The notes: a model not told the origin generated them from the sequence alone. Counted from the first letter of the stretch, positions 43,527-51,866 are shown. The stretch is 64,000 bases of DNA from Nocardia yamanashiensis NBRC 100130 (GCF_001613325.1 NZ_BDCD01000002.1:558001-622000); one strand, 5' to 3'. Numbers and translations are program-made.

Positions 43527-43589
43527 TGCCGGGGTGACGAATGCGCGCGCGGTCGACGGATGCCCGGGTGTATCCCCGCTGCGCGTGCG

Positions 43590-44129
43590 TCAAAGCTGCG
43601 CTTGCATGACGTAATCCGAGCACACCTGCGAGCCCACCCGGAACGTCTTGGTACCGACCACCTCGAACCCGTGCTTACCGTAGAAGCGTTGCGCGCGTGC
43701 GTTTTCCTGGTTGACGCCCAGCCACACCCCGGCGTTCCCGGCTCGGCGTGCGGCGTCGAGCGCGGCCCGCATGAGCGGCCCGGCCACCCCACCGCTGTGG
43801 TGTCCGGGCAGCACGTACATCTTGCTGAGCTCGGCCACCGGCCGCAGGGTGATCGCGGCCGCGACATCAGGATCGGCGGGTGCGTCGGCGACGAGCATGG
43901 CGTAGCCGACGATCTCCCCGTCGGCCACGGCCTTCAACACCGTCCGGCCGGGATCGGCGAGGTAGTCCTCGAACCGCTCCTTGGACAGCGTCTTCGCGAT
44001 GAACGCCGCACTGTCCTCCTGCGGCATTCCGGGCGGGCAGGCCAGCGGAAACGTAATGGCGGCGACGTCACTCAGGGCCGCCGCGTCCTGCGCTTCGGCC
44101 AGTGTGACGGTGACGGGGAGTGGGCTCAC
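43590..44129 (-). CDS. GNAT-family N-acetyltransferase (Rv2669-like)
   Basis: A 179-residue GNAT protein. The acetyl-CoA-binding segment is ELSKMYVLPGHHSGGVAGPL (about 102-121), followed by GVWLGVNQENARAQRFYGKHGFEVVG near the C-terminus, typical of the fold. It would acetylate a small molecule or protein. By order it corresponds to Rv2669, the gene next to zapE in M. tuberculosis; here 6.5 kb of other genes separates them. GTG start. Confidence 0.88.
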   Translation of the reverse strand: MSPLPVTVTLAEAQDAAALSDVAAITFPLACPPGMPQEDSAAFIAKTLSKERFEDYLADPGRTVLKAVADGEIVGYAMLVADAPADPDVAAAITLRPVAELSKMYVLPGHHSGGVAGPLMRAALDAARRAGNAGVWLGVNQENARAQRFYGKHGFEVVGTKTFRVGSQVCSDYVMQAQL

Positions 44130-44284
44130 CCGGTCCAGTCAATCAGGTTCACTGCGGGCCGGCTCTCGCGATCCGGTTGCGGCGGCTCCGAGCCGCGCGT
44201 GCCGGGGGAGTCGTGGCTCGGGCGCGGCCGAGCAAGCCTGGGGAGCGGTGACTCGAACGGGGTCGGTGGCGGGTGTTCGGTGAG

Positions 44285-45496
44285 TCAGGCGAGTTCGGCG
44301 CTCGGGCGCGCGGACATCTCCGCGGCGCTCGCCCGGGTGTGGAAGATGCGGGCGAAGCCGATCAGGATGATCGCGAAGGCGAGGGGAATCGCGAATCCCG
44401 CGCGCATGTTCGCGGCGTCGGCGACCGCGCCCACCACCGCGCCGCCCACCAGGGTGCCCGCGTAGTTGAACAGATTGAGGCGGGCGATGAGGGCGTCCAG
44501 TTCTCGTCCGCTGGTCAATTGCCCGGCCTCGCTGAAGCACAATGGCGCGATGATCGGCAGTCCGATTCCGGCGATGCCGAAGCCGATGATCGCCGCCACC
44601 GGTCCGGGCGCGGCCACGACGAGCGCGATGCCGACCGCTCCGACGACGGCCGCCACTCGCACCACCAGGCGCGGTCCGAATTGCCGGACCCACAGGTCGC
44701 CGGTGAGCCGCCCGATCAGCGACGCTCCTTGGTACGCGGCGAGCGCGAGCGCGGCGGTCGAGGACGAGGACAGCAGTTCGTCCTTCAGGTACAGCGCCGA
44801 CCAGTTCCCGACCGCCAGATCGATCGCGAAGGCCAGCGCGATCACCACGCCGAACACCAGGAAGATCTTGGTGGGTACCGACCGGGCCGATTCCGCTTCG
44901 GCCGGTGCGGCTTCCGCCTCATCGGTCCCGAGCAGGCGCGGCCCCACGAGCAGCGCCCCAGCCGCCACCACCGCCGCCGCGCCCAGAATCGACGCCCACA
45001 GCGACACATCCAGGGCTTCGAGGGCCGCGACGAACAGCGCTCCGACAATCGACCCCGCACTCCACGCCGCGTAGAACGACGACAGCACGAACCGCCCATA
45101 GCCGTGCTGAATGAATACCGCCTGCATATTGGTGCCCGCGTCGACGATGCCGACCGCCACGCCGTACACCCCGAGCGCCGCGTACAGCACACCCAGATTG
45201 GGCGCGAACGCGATTCCCACGCCCGCCACCGCGATCAACCCGAGCCCGATCCGCAGCGCGGTCCGGCTCGACCAGCGCAGCGCGAGCCGCTCGGCGGTGA
45301 TGCTGCCCGCGCCCGCGAGCAGCGAGATCACTGCCACCGCTACCACGATCATGGTGTCGGTGAGCCCGAATTCGTCCTTCTGCTGTGGCAGTTCGGTGAG
45401 CACCACCGCCAGGAAGAAACCTTGCAGCGCGAACGCCACCGAATTGGCGGCGCGCGCCGCGCGGAGCAGCGGGTTCGGGGCTTGCGCGTCGAGCAT
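44285..45496 (-). CDS. Major facilitator superfamily transporter
   Basis: A 403-residue protein with about 12 hydrophobic segments and an MFS arrangement. A cytoplasmic loop near residues 190-207 is rich in Ala and Glu. It probably exports a small molecule; no motif identifies the substrate. ATG at 45496. Some 155 bp of GC-rich sequence between it and the GNAT gene hold nothing recognised. Confidence 0.85.
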   Translation of the reverse strand: MLDAQAPNPLLRAARAANSVAFALQGFFLAVVLTELPQQKDEFGLTDTMIVVAVAVISLLAGAGSITAERLALRWSSRTALRIGLGLIAVAGVGIAFAPNLGVLYAALGVYGVAVGIVDAGTNMQAVFIQHGYGRFVLSSFYAAWSAGSIVGALFVAALEALDVSLWASILGAAAVVAAGALLVGPRLLGTDEAEAAPAEAESARSVPTKIFLVFGVVIALAFAIDLAVGNWSALYLKDELLSSSSTAALALAAYQGASLIGRLTGDLWVRQFGPRLVVRVAAVVGAVGIALVVAAPGPVAAIIGFGIAGIGLPIIAPLCFSEAGQLTSGRELDALIARLNLFNYAGTLVGGAVVGAVADAANMRAGFAIPLAFAIILIGFARIFHTRASAAEMSARPSAELA

Positions 45497-45715
45497 CCCG
45501 AAAGGTTAGCCGCGCCACTGCGGTCCGGCATCTCGGGCTACGATTACAAACCGCTCCGGCCTTGATTACGTACCGCTCGCGGTTGGATAACGAATCTTGC
45601 TGCTTTCGTGCATAGTCCCCTGGTTGCTGCGGCACTCTGGAGGTAATGCGTGGGCTAGGTGGTTTCCGGAGTCATCGGAAGCGGCCCATGGTGAAGTGGC
45701 TGGGGCGGTGATCGT

Positions 45716-46666
45716 GTGAGCACGAGGCGAGTGGAAGTTCCGCGCGGGCAGTCGGTGGCGCTCGCCGATCCGACACCGAATCGACCGGCGGTGGTGGCGG
45801 ATTCGCGCGGCCATGCGCCCGGTGACTGCTGCCGGGAACCGGGTTGTCCGGATTGCCGCTGGGACGTGCTGGCCTTCAAATACTGGCTACGCGGCCGGCT
45901 GCTGGCGGCCGGGGTGGTGGACGCCCAGGTCGATATCGAGTTCGGCGCGCACACGCCGGATCTGCTGTGGCGCAAGGGCGATCGCGTCTGCGCCATCCAG
46001 GTGACAAGTGCCGCACCGGAATTGGCGCGCGCCCGTGACCTGACCGTGCAATTGCGCGAGAGCGGCTGCACCGAAGTGCTCTGGCTCTGCCCGCCCGGGT
46101 TCTGGACCTCGCAGCTGCCCGCGCTGGCCGTGGTCGATTTCGCGCCGGAGGCGTGCGAATATCGCGTGGTCGGCGGCCTGCTGGTCGCCGGTCCGGGTGG
46201 TGTCGCCACCGCCCGGGATACCAGCTGCGAGCTGCGCGAATTCATTACCGGCTGGGCCGCGGAGGAGTTGGCGTACGGCTTCCGCGACGAACACACGGGA
46301 GGTTGGGCGACGGTGACTGATTGGGAACGTCACACCCGCACCCAGGCCGCGGTCATCGCCCGGCAGCGTCAGGAGCTCATGAATCAGCGCACCGCGCTGG
46401 CGCTGGCGCGCAAGACCACCCGCGACAAGTCCAAGCAATTGCTGCGCATGACGCATCGGCTGGAGCGGGCCGAGCAGGCGGCGCAGGATCAGGCCGACGA
46501 TCTGGCCCAGGTGCGCCGCCGCCTGGCCGATCACGATCGCGTGGACGCCACCCTGCGTCTCACCGTGCGCGGTCAGAAGGCCGCGATCATGCACTGGCAG
46601 TTGATCTCCTGGTTCGCGCTGCTGGTGATCGTCACCTTCATCGCGGCGGGTCTGCTGCTGCGCTGA
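45716..46666 (+). CDS. CoiA-like nuclease-fold protein with coiled coil and C-terminal membrane anchor
   Basis: A 316-residue protein of unusual layout. A cysteine cluster (C38, C39, C44, C47) may bind zinc. Residues about 50-165 resemble the nuclease-like domain of CoiA/PD-(D/E)XK proteins: FKYWLRGRLL, acidic DIEF (73-76), PDLLW (81-85) and AIQVTSA with Q95, then TEVLWL. A coiled coil spans about 205-275 and a single membrane helix ends the protein (about 296-315). It would be tail-anchored with the nuclease-like part in the cytosol. Function unknown; defence or DNA uptake are possibilities. The 3' end overlaps the convergent MerR gene by 29 bp. Confidence 0.7.
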   Translation: MSTRRVEVPRGQSVALADPTPNRPAVVADSRGHAPGDCCREPGCPDCRWDVLAFKYWLRGRLLAAGVVDAQVDIEFGAHTPDLLWRKGDRVCAIQVTSAAPELARARDLTVQLRESGCTEVLWLCPPGFWTSQLPALAVVDFAPEACEYRVVGGLLVAGPGGVATARDTSCELREFITGWAAEELAYGFRDEHTGGWATVTDWERHTRTQAAVIARQRQELMNQRTALALARKTTRDKSKQLLRMTHRLERAEQAAQDQADDLAQVRRRLADHDRVDATLRLTVRGQKAAIMHWQLISWFALLVIVTFIAAGLLLR

Positions 46667-47369
46667 GCAGAGCGGCCAAGGCGCCGCCGGCGGCGAGCAG
46701 GGCGAGCGAGCGCGCCGCCAGCCCCGCATCGCGGGCGTCGAGGGCGGCCAGTGCGCTGCCCTTGTCGCGCGTCGCCCGCAGTTCGGGCATGAGCGCCCGC
46801 AGCGCGGTGATGCCGTAGCCGGCCAGGCGGAGCTGGTGCACGATGCGCGCTTCCCGCACCTGGCCGGGGGTGTAGTTGCGCGCCTGCCGGGTCGCGCCCC
46901 GATCGGGTGTGACGAGTTCCATTGCGTCCCAATGCCGCAGCGTGGAAGTCCGGATGCCGAGCGCGTCCGCCAGTTCGGAGATGCTCATCGCATCCGCGGC
47001 CCGCACGTCGGCGATGGTCTCCGCCGAGATGGCGTGCACGGCGGCCTTGGCCAGCGCCAGCTCCCGCCGTTCGCCGTCGAGCCGGGCGTGCGCCGCGTCC
47101 ATCGCCGCGAGCACCTCCGGCAGTGGCCGCGTGTGCACGGCGCGCATGATCCGCTTCGCCTCGACCGGTCCTGTGCCGGCCGCCAGTTCCCGATAGGCCC
47201 GGGCCGCATGCACCTGCGCCTCGCCGTAGCTGCGGTACCCGGACGTGGTCCGGTGCGCTATCGGCAATACTCCGTCCCGTTCGAGGTTCCGGATCTGCTG
47301 CACCGAATACCCCGACAGCCGCGCGACATCGGCGGTGCGCAGACCACCCGGGTTGCGACTTTTCGCCAC
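46638..47369 (-). CDS. MerR-family regulator with two MerR-type HTH domains
   Basis: A 243-residue protein. The first HTH (about 10-60) is LRTADVARLSGYSVQQIRNL followed by SGYRSYGEAQVH. The second (about 127-195) is AMSISELADALGIRTSTLRH, then RQARNYTPGQVREARIVHQL. Helices between them form a dimerisation-like region. A single chain with two DNA-binding heads is unusual for MerR proteins, which normally work as dimers of one-headed chains. GTG start. Divergent from a DUF6194 gene, its likely target. Confidence 0.82.
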   Translation of the reverse strand: MAKSRNPGGLRTADVARLSGYSVQQIRNLERDGVLPIAHRTTSGYRSYGEAQVHAARAYRELAAGTGPVEAKRIMRAVHTRPLPEVLAAMDAAHARLDGERRELALAKAAVHAISAETIADVRAADAMSISELADALGIRTSTLRHWDAMELVTPDRGATRQARNYTPGQVREARIVHQLRLAGYGITALRALMPELRATRDKGSALAALDARDAGLAARSLALLAAGGALAALLSAAADPPR

Positions 47370-47406
47370 CTCACCCCACTTCAACGCGCTCCAAGTCTCC
47401 ACAAGC

Positions 47407-47428
47407 ACTTCAATGTAACCCTTGAACT
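47407..47428. promoter_or_regulatory. Possible MerR operator
   Basis: ACTTCAA-N8-TTGAACT, a 7-bp inverted repeat with one mismatch (6 of 7 pairs), in the 60-bp gap between the double-HTH MerR gene and the DUF6194 gene. Confidence 0.5.
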
Positions 47429-47429
47429 C

Positions 47430-47882
47430 GTGACCATCGAAGAGATCATCGACTACCTCGAAGCCCTCGGCGGCGTCCTGACGCTGCGCCCCGTTCCCGG
47501 CGACGGTTCCCCCGAGATCGCCTGGGGTGACGTGTTCTTCTACTACGCCCCCGACGGCCGAACCCCTACCGCCACTCAGCCTTTCGCCACCATCGTCACC
47601 AAGGACTACCCCGATGACGCTTCCTCCGGCCTGCACCGTCCCGGCGCGTTCCGCCTCAATATCCATGCCGGTCGCGCTGCCTTCATCGCCGCGACCGGCC
47701 ATTCGCCTCGCGAGTCCGTGCCCGGCGACCCCAGCGTCCCCGACACCCTCCACCCGCATCCGATCTACGCCGGCGCGGGCTGGCTGGCTATCGTGAACCC
47801 CGGCCCCCGCACCGACGCCGCTGTCCGGGACCTCCTCCGCACCGCTCACGACCGTGCCCGCACCCGCTACGAAACCCGCTGA
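47430..47882 (+). CDS. DUF6194 family protein
   Basis: A 150-residue protein with the family's start VTIEEIIDYLEALGGVLTL, the AWGDVFFYYAPDG segment and ATIVTKDYPDDASSGLHRPG. The fold is small and cytosolic; function unknown. The GTG at 47430 gives the usual N-terminus. It is divergent from the double MerR regulator. Confidence 0.8.
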   Translation: MTIEEIIDYLEALGGVLTLRPVPGDGSPEIAWGDVFFYYAPDGRTPTATQPFATIVTKDYPDDASSGLHRPGAFRLNIHAGRAAFIAATGHSPRESVPGDPSVPDTLHPHPIYAGAGWLAIVNPGPRTDAAVRDLLRTAHDRARTRYETR

Positions 47883-47928
47883 TGTCCTGCGGTTTGTAGC
47901 AAGTTAGGGCGTTTACCCGATAGCCCCT

Positions 47929-47951
47929 GGAACGTTTCGATTCCTAGTGTT
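47929..47951 (+). promoter_or_regulatory. Possible ECF-sigma promoter of small secreted protein
   Basis: GGAAC, 15-bp spacer, GTT, the pattern of SigE/ECF-type promoters, about 60 bp upstream of the ATG at 48014. The -10 lacks the preceding C of the usual CGTT. Confidence 0.35.
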
Positions 47952-48013
47952 CGGGTCGGCCCGGCCCTTCCGCCGGTCCCGGCTCTGCACACCGTACGAA
48001 CCGAAGGAGCTTC

Positions 48014-48373
48014 ATGAGCAAGTCACTGGTCACCGCCGCGAGCGTCGCCGCCATGAGCGTCTCGGCCCTGGGTTTGGCTGTCGTGGCCGCCCCCGCCGCG
48101 CAAGCCGCCCCGCAGGATTGCACCGTCTCCAAGGGCATTTTCGACGCTTCCGCCACCTGCGCCCCCGACGGCGGCTCCAATTACGTCCTCCATCTCGACT
48201 GCGTCGGCCTCTACGCCAGCGGTCCCTTCCCGCTCTACGCCATCGGGCCCTACAAGGTCCTCAGCTATCCCTTCACCCCCAACGGCCAAACCGTCAACGC
48301 GGCCTGCACCGGCATGGGCCCGGGCGTCTTCGCCGTCGCGACCAACGCCTACGTGGAGATCTACAACCCCTAG
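48014..48373 (+). CDS. Small secreted protein with four cysteines
   Basis: A 119-residue protein with a clear Sec signal peptide (residues 1-32, cleavage after AQAA). The mature part of about 87 residues has four Cys, probably two disulfides. No family was recognised. ATG with AAGGAG upstream. Its stop overlaps the stop of the convergent oxidoreductase gene in CTAG. Confidence 0.8.
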   Translation: MSKSLVTAASVAAMSVSALGLAVVAAPAAQAAPQDCTVSKGIFDASATCAPDGGSNYVLHLDCVGLYASGPFPLYAIGPYKVLSYPFTPNGQTVNAACTGMGPGVFAVATNAYVEIYNP

Positions 48374-49173
48374 CCCGCGAGCTTGGCGACGACCGGAGCG
48401 AACTTTTCCGCGTAGTCGGCTCCGAAGACGAAGTAGGAGAAGCCGATCTCCTCGCGCCTGCGCTGGATTTCCTCGATGGCGGCCGCCGGGTCCTCCGGGA
48501 GCACGGTCAGCGCATCGACGGCGCGCAGGGCGGCGGGGTCGGTGGTGGGCGGGGCCATATGCGGTGCGACGTAATCGCCGATCACCGGCACGGCCAGCGC
48601 CAGCTCCGGACCTTCGTCGCCGCGGAATTCGCTTGCCAGTAGCGCTACTTCGTCCCGGGGCTGATCCCCGAGCGCGAACGTCACGATATCCGCGACCTCC
48701 GCCGCCAGCGCCCGCGCTTTCGGACCTTGCACGGCCATCGCCACGGGCGTATGCCGATCCGGCCCATCGAATTCCCGCAATGCCTCGACGGTCTGCCGCA
48801 CCCCCGCCAAGCGCGCGTGCGGCGCCGGCACCCCCGGAATCCCCCGATCCCGCAACTCGTCCTCGATCCCCGGCCGCCCGGTCCCGATCCCCATCTCGAA
48901 GCGACCGTCCGTCAGCACCGTCAGCGAATGCGCCTCCCACGCGGTCAGCCAGGCAGGGCGGAACGGTGAGGCGTACACCCAGGTGCCGACCCGCATATCG
49001 GTCAACGCCGCGACGGTGGCCAGCATGGGCGCGGGCGCCGGTTGCGTGAGTGGGAAATCAGCCACCAGAAACGTCGAATACCCACTGTCGGCGATACGCC
49101 GCGCCCGATCCCGCCAAGCCGGCACATCGGTCATGAGCGGCGCGACAACTCCGAAACGAAACGGTCTGACCAT
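48370..49173 (-). CDS. F420-dependent LLM-class oxidoreductase
   Basis: A 267-residue luciferase-like monooxygenase-fold protein: FRFGVVAPLMTDVPAWRDRA, GYSTFLVADFPLTQPAP, GRFEMGIGTGRPG, and the ALAAEVADIVTFALG segment. The short form fits the F420-dependent TIGR03621-like group. It would use F420H2 or FMN; substrate unknown. ATG at 49173 with AGGAG. Confidence 0.85.
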   Translation of the reverse strand: MVRPFRFGVVAPLMTDVPAWRDRARRIADSGYSTFLVADFPLTQPAPAPMLATVAALTDMRVGTWVYASPFRPAWLTAWEAHSLTVLTDGRFEMGIGTGRPGIEDELRDRGIPGVPAPHARLAGVRQTVEALREFDGPDRHTPVAMAVQGPKARALAAEVADIVTFALGDQPRDEVALLASEFRGDEGPELALAVPVIGDYVAPHMAPPTTDPAALRAVDALTVLPEDPAAAIEEIQRRREEIGFSYFVFGADYAEKFAPVVAKLAG

Positions 49174-49239
49174 GTCTGGACTCCTGTCGTATGAGCGATC
49201 CAAACGATGTGACGACGCCGTCCCCCGAAATTCATCGCC

Positions 49240-49605
49240 TCAATCCAGGCAGAACTCGTTCCCCTCCACGTCCTGCATCACCAGACAAGCCTCATCCACC
49301 CCATCGGCAGGCAACAACCGCACCCGCGTACCCCCGATCGCCACCAGCCGCGCACATTCCTTCTCGAGCGTAGCCACCCGCTCCTCACCCACCAACCCCG
49401 TGCCCACCCGAATATCGAGATGCACCCGATTCTTGACCACCTTCCCCTCCGGCACCTTCTGAAAGTAAAGCCGCGGCCCCACCCCCGCCGGGTCAACACA
49501 GGCAGTCCCCTGATACTCGTACCCCAGCGCTTCACTCCAGAACAGCGCAACCCGCTCAGGCTCAGCACAATCAAACGTCACCTGTACCGTCTTCACACCC
49601 GCCAT
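49240..49605 (-). CDS. VOC (glyoxalase/dioxygenase fold) family protein
   Basis: A 121-residue protein with VTFDCAEPERVALFWSEALGYEYQ, HLDIRV and a C-terminal DVEGNEFCLD, typical of the glyoxalase-like Glyoxalase_6 type. It may bind a metal through His and Glu residues, or act as a binding protein. It is divergent from the kinase-like gene at 49725. Confidence 0.88.
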   Translation of the reverse strand: MAGVKTVQVTFDCAEPERVALFWSEALGYEYQGTACVDPAGVGPRLYFQKVPEGKVVKNRVHLDIRVGTGLVGEERVATLEKECARLVAIGGTRVRLLPADGVDEACLVMQDVEGNEFCLD

Positions 49606-49629
49606 CGCTCCACCCTAATCCGCAGGCAT

Positions 49630-49706
49630 TGGAGTTTTCCTCCACTTTTCCGGGGTTCCAGTCAGTTTCCCGACGGTCGGCCGCAAAAAGTGGAGCAAAA
49701 CTCCAC
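49630..49706. promoter_or_regulatory. Paired TGGAG-N5-CTCCA palindromes forming a larger inverted repeat
   Basis: TGGAGTTTTCCTCCA at 49630-49644 and GTGGAGCAAAACTCCAC at 49690-49706. The sequences around them are themselves inverted copies (CTCCACTTTT on each side). They lie between the VOC gene and the kinase gene and look like operator sites of one regulator. Confidence 0.55.
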
Positions 49707-49724
49707 CGCTGGCAAGATCGTGTG

Positions 49725-50738
49725 ATGAAGGTGCGGCCCGAACACCACCGGCAACTCTCAGCTCTTCTCGCTTCCCGCAACGATTCCCAACTCACCCACC
49801 TGCTGCACGCGGGTGAACCGATCGGCGTCGGCGTAGGCGGCGAGTCGACACTTATCCACGTCGACGGCACCCCTCTATTCGCCAAACGCATCCCACTGTC
49901 CGACCTCGAACTAACCCACCGCGGCTCCACCGCCAACCTCTTCAATCTCCCCACGTTCTGCCAATACGGCATCGGCGGCCCCAGCTTCAACGCGTGGCGC
50001 GAATTGTCCACCAACATCCTCGTCACCAACGCCGTACTCGCCTCCCGCGCAACCGCTTTCCCCCTCCTCTACCACTGGCGCATCCTCCCCGGCCGCCCAC
50101 CGATCGCCGCCGAACACGAGGACATCGACGCGATAGTCACCCTCCAAGGCAACAGCCCCGCCGTCCGCACCCGCCTCGAAGCCTTGGCCGCCGCCACCTC
50201 GAGCCTCCTCCTACTGAGCGAATACATCCCACTCCCCATAGAGGACTGGCTCCGCGACAACCCCACATCCAAAGCCCCCCAACTCGCACAACAACTCTCG
50301 ACCATCACCGAGTTCCTCACCGACACCGCCCTCCTCCACATGGACGGCCACTTCGGCAACCTCCGCAGCGACGGCCACCGCCTCTACCTCACCGACTTCG
50401 GCCTCGCCACCTCCCCGAACTTCACCCTCTCACCCGCCGAACAAGACTTCGTCACCCGCAACGCAACCCACGACGCCGACTACGCCGCCATGCGCCTGGT
50501 CAACTGGCTCGTCACCGACATCTGCGGTGTCATAACCCCTCCCGGCACACCCCCGATAGCCCGCAACGAATACGTAACCCAATGCGCCACAGGCCATATC
50601 CCCTCCGAAGTACCTCAACCGATAACCGCCCTCCTGACCCGCTACGCCCCCGCCGCCGCCCGAATGAACGCCTTCTACTGGAAACTCTTCGGCGGCGACA
50701 TCCACGCGGAATACCCTGCCGCGCACGCCGATACCTGA
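49725..50738 (+). CDS. Protein kinase-fold phosphotransferase of unknown role
   Basis: A 337-residue protein with kinase features: a glycine loop GVGVGGES (34-41), Lys in FAKRI (K54), a Glu in WRELS (E93), catalytic HMDGHFGN (D207, N212) and DFG (224-226). It therefore looks enzymatically intact. It does not resemble Pkn-type Ser/Thr kinases and has no membrane helix. It might phosphorylate a small molecule or protein. The ATG at 49725 follows the paired palindromes; an in-frame start 96 bp upstream would include them and is less likely. Confidence 0.78.
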   Translation: MKVRPEHHRQLSALLASRNDSQLTHLLHAGEPIGVGVGGESTLIHVDGTPLFAKRIPLSDLELTHRGSTANLFNLPTFCQYGIGGPSFNAWRELSTNILVTNAVLASRATAFPLLYHWRILPGRPPIAAEHEDIDAIVTLQGNSPAVRTRLEALAAATSSLLLLSEYIPLPIEDWLRDNPTSKAPQLAQQLSTITEFLTDTALLHMDGHFGNLRSDGHRLYLTDFGLATSPNFTLSPAEQDFVTRNATHDADYAAMRLVNWLVTDICGVITPPGTPPIARNEYVTQCATGHIPSEVPQPITALLTRYAPAAARMNAFYWKLFGGDIHAEYPAAHADT

Positions 50739-50751
50739 CACCCGGCACCCG

Positions 50752-51306
50752 TCAAGGCGTGAATTCGAGGTCGTCGACGGTGACGACGCCCGCGCTTCGG
50801 CCCGGCGTGGTGGTGTATTCCCAGTAGAGATTGGTGTGGCGGATGACGGCGTCGGGGGAGGGCGCGCCCCATTGGGTGAGGTCTTCGGTGGTGTGGGCAT
50901 CGGCGACGAGGATCGTGTCGTACCCGCGAACCAATGCGCCGTGCAGGGTGGATCGGATGCAGGCGTCGGATTGGGCGCCGGCGATATACAGGCGGCCGAT
51001 GGCCAGGCGTTCGAGGGTCTTTTCCAGGTCGGTGTCTTCGAAGGAGTCGCCGTAGCGTTTGTCGAGTCGCGGATCGTCCGCTGCGGGAAGCAATTCCGGG
51101 ACTATGCGCCACGGATCGGTGCCGGGAGCGCGGTCCTCGCCGATGTCCTGGATCCAGACGACAGGAACCCCTGCGTCGCGCGCCTTGTCCACCAGTCGGC
51201 CGATGGCCGCGACGACGAGATCGCGCTGGTGAGCGTTGCCGACCACGCCGTTCTGGGCGTCGACGACGAGGACACCGGAATTCGGGCGATCGGCATGAAT
51301 GCTCAT
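50752..51306 (-). CDS. Isochorismatase-like cysteine hydrolase
   Basis: A 184-residue protein with the triad D16 (VVDAQNG), K83 (DKRYGDSF) and C116 (AQSDACIRST). The family hydrolyses amides such as nicotinamide or N-carbamoyl compounds; which one is not clear. Cytosolic. ATG at 51306. It follows the small membrane protein gene by 28 bp on the same strand. Confidence 0.9.
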   Translation of the reverse strand: MSIHADRPNSGVLVVDAQNGVVGNAHQRDLVVAAIGRLVDKARDAGVPVVWIQDIGEDRAPGTDPWRIVPELLPAADDPRLDKRYGDSFEDTDLEKTLERLAIGRLYIAGAQSDACIRSTLHGALVRGYDTILVADAHTTEDLTQWGAPSPDAVIRHTNLYWEYTTTPGRSAGVVTVDDLEFTP

Positions 51307-51334
51307 GAACTTCGATGGTAGGCGCGGCCGGCGG

Positions 51335-51766
51335 TCACATCCGGTCGATCCCCGCCGCCAGGATCGTGATTCCCGAGGTCAGCACGCCGGTTACGAGTAG
51401 TGCCGCACCGGCCCAGAGGCTGACGATCATTCGATTGGGCCGCACCGGGTTCCGGCCCAGGACCGAGAGGAAGAATCCGACGGGCATGAGGATGGCGGCG
51501 ACCAGGACGGCGAGCGCGCCGCCGTTGGCCCAGCCCGGGCTCGCGCCCGCCGCATTGCCCACCACGGTCAGCAGCAGTCCGAGGATGACCAGCACGCCCG
51601 CATGTGCGTGGCCGGCGCGGAAGAACGATTTCTGCAGGTCGTTGGCTTCCTGCCCGCCGGTGACCACCCGTAGCAGGAAGGTTCCGCCGAAGGCGATGGT
51701 GGCGACCGAGATGATCGTCGCGCCCAGGGCGATGGTCATTTTCGCGTCGATGAGTGAGGCGTACAT
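51335..51766 (-). CDS. Hypothetical four-helix membrane protein
   Basis: A 143-residue protein with four hydrophobic segments (near 11-34, 53-73, 82-103 and 113-135). A His-containing loop (FRAGHAHAGVLVIL) lies before the second helix. No firm family. ATG at 51766 with GGGGGAA upstream. Divergent from a MerR regulator with two palindromes between them, so it is the likely target; the isochorismatase-like gene may be cotranscribed. Confidence 0.72.
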   Translation of the reverse strand: MYASLIDAKMTIALGATIISVATIAFGGTFLLRVVTGGQEANDLQKSFFRAGHAHAGVLVILGLLLTVVGNAAGASPGWANGGALAVLVAAILMPVGFFLSVLGRNPVRPNRMIVSLWAGAALLVTGVLTSGITILAAGIDRM

Positions 51767-51791
51767 GGTTCCCCCGAGGGTCCGGAAAGCA

Positions 51792-51835
51792 TTGGATAGT
51801 GCTGCTATCCAATATTGGATAGTACTAGTATCCAA
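51792..51835. promoter_or_regulatory. Two tandem TTGGATAG palindromes upstream of MerR gene
   Basis: TTGGATAG-N5-CTATCCAA (51792-51812) and TTGGATA-N7-TATCCAA (51815-51835), centred 23 bp apart. They fill the gap between the divergent membrane protein and MerR genes and would be bound by the MerR protein. Confidence 0.7.
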
Positions 51836-51866
51836 TGTCAAGACCCGTCGAAGAAGGAGCCCGCCG

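Noticed and set aside
45497..45715. Near-direct repeats GATTACAAACCGCTC and GATTACGTACCGCTC in an intergenic region
   Set aside because: Only two short copies with no further structure; too little to call a repeat family or operator.
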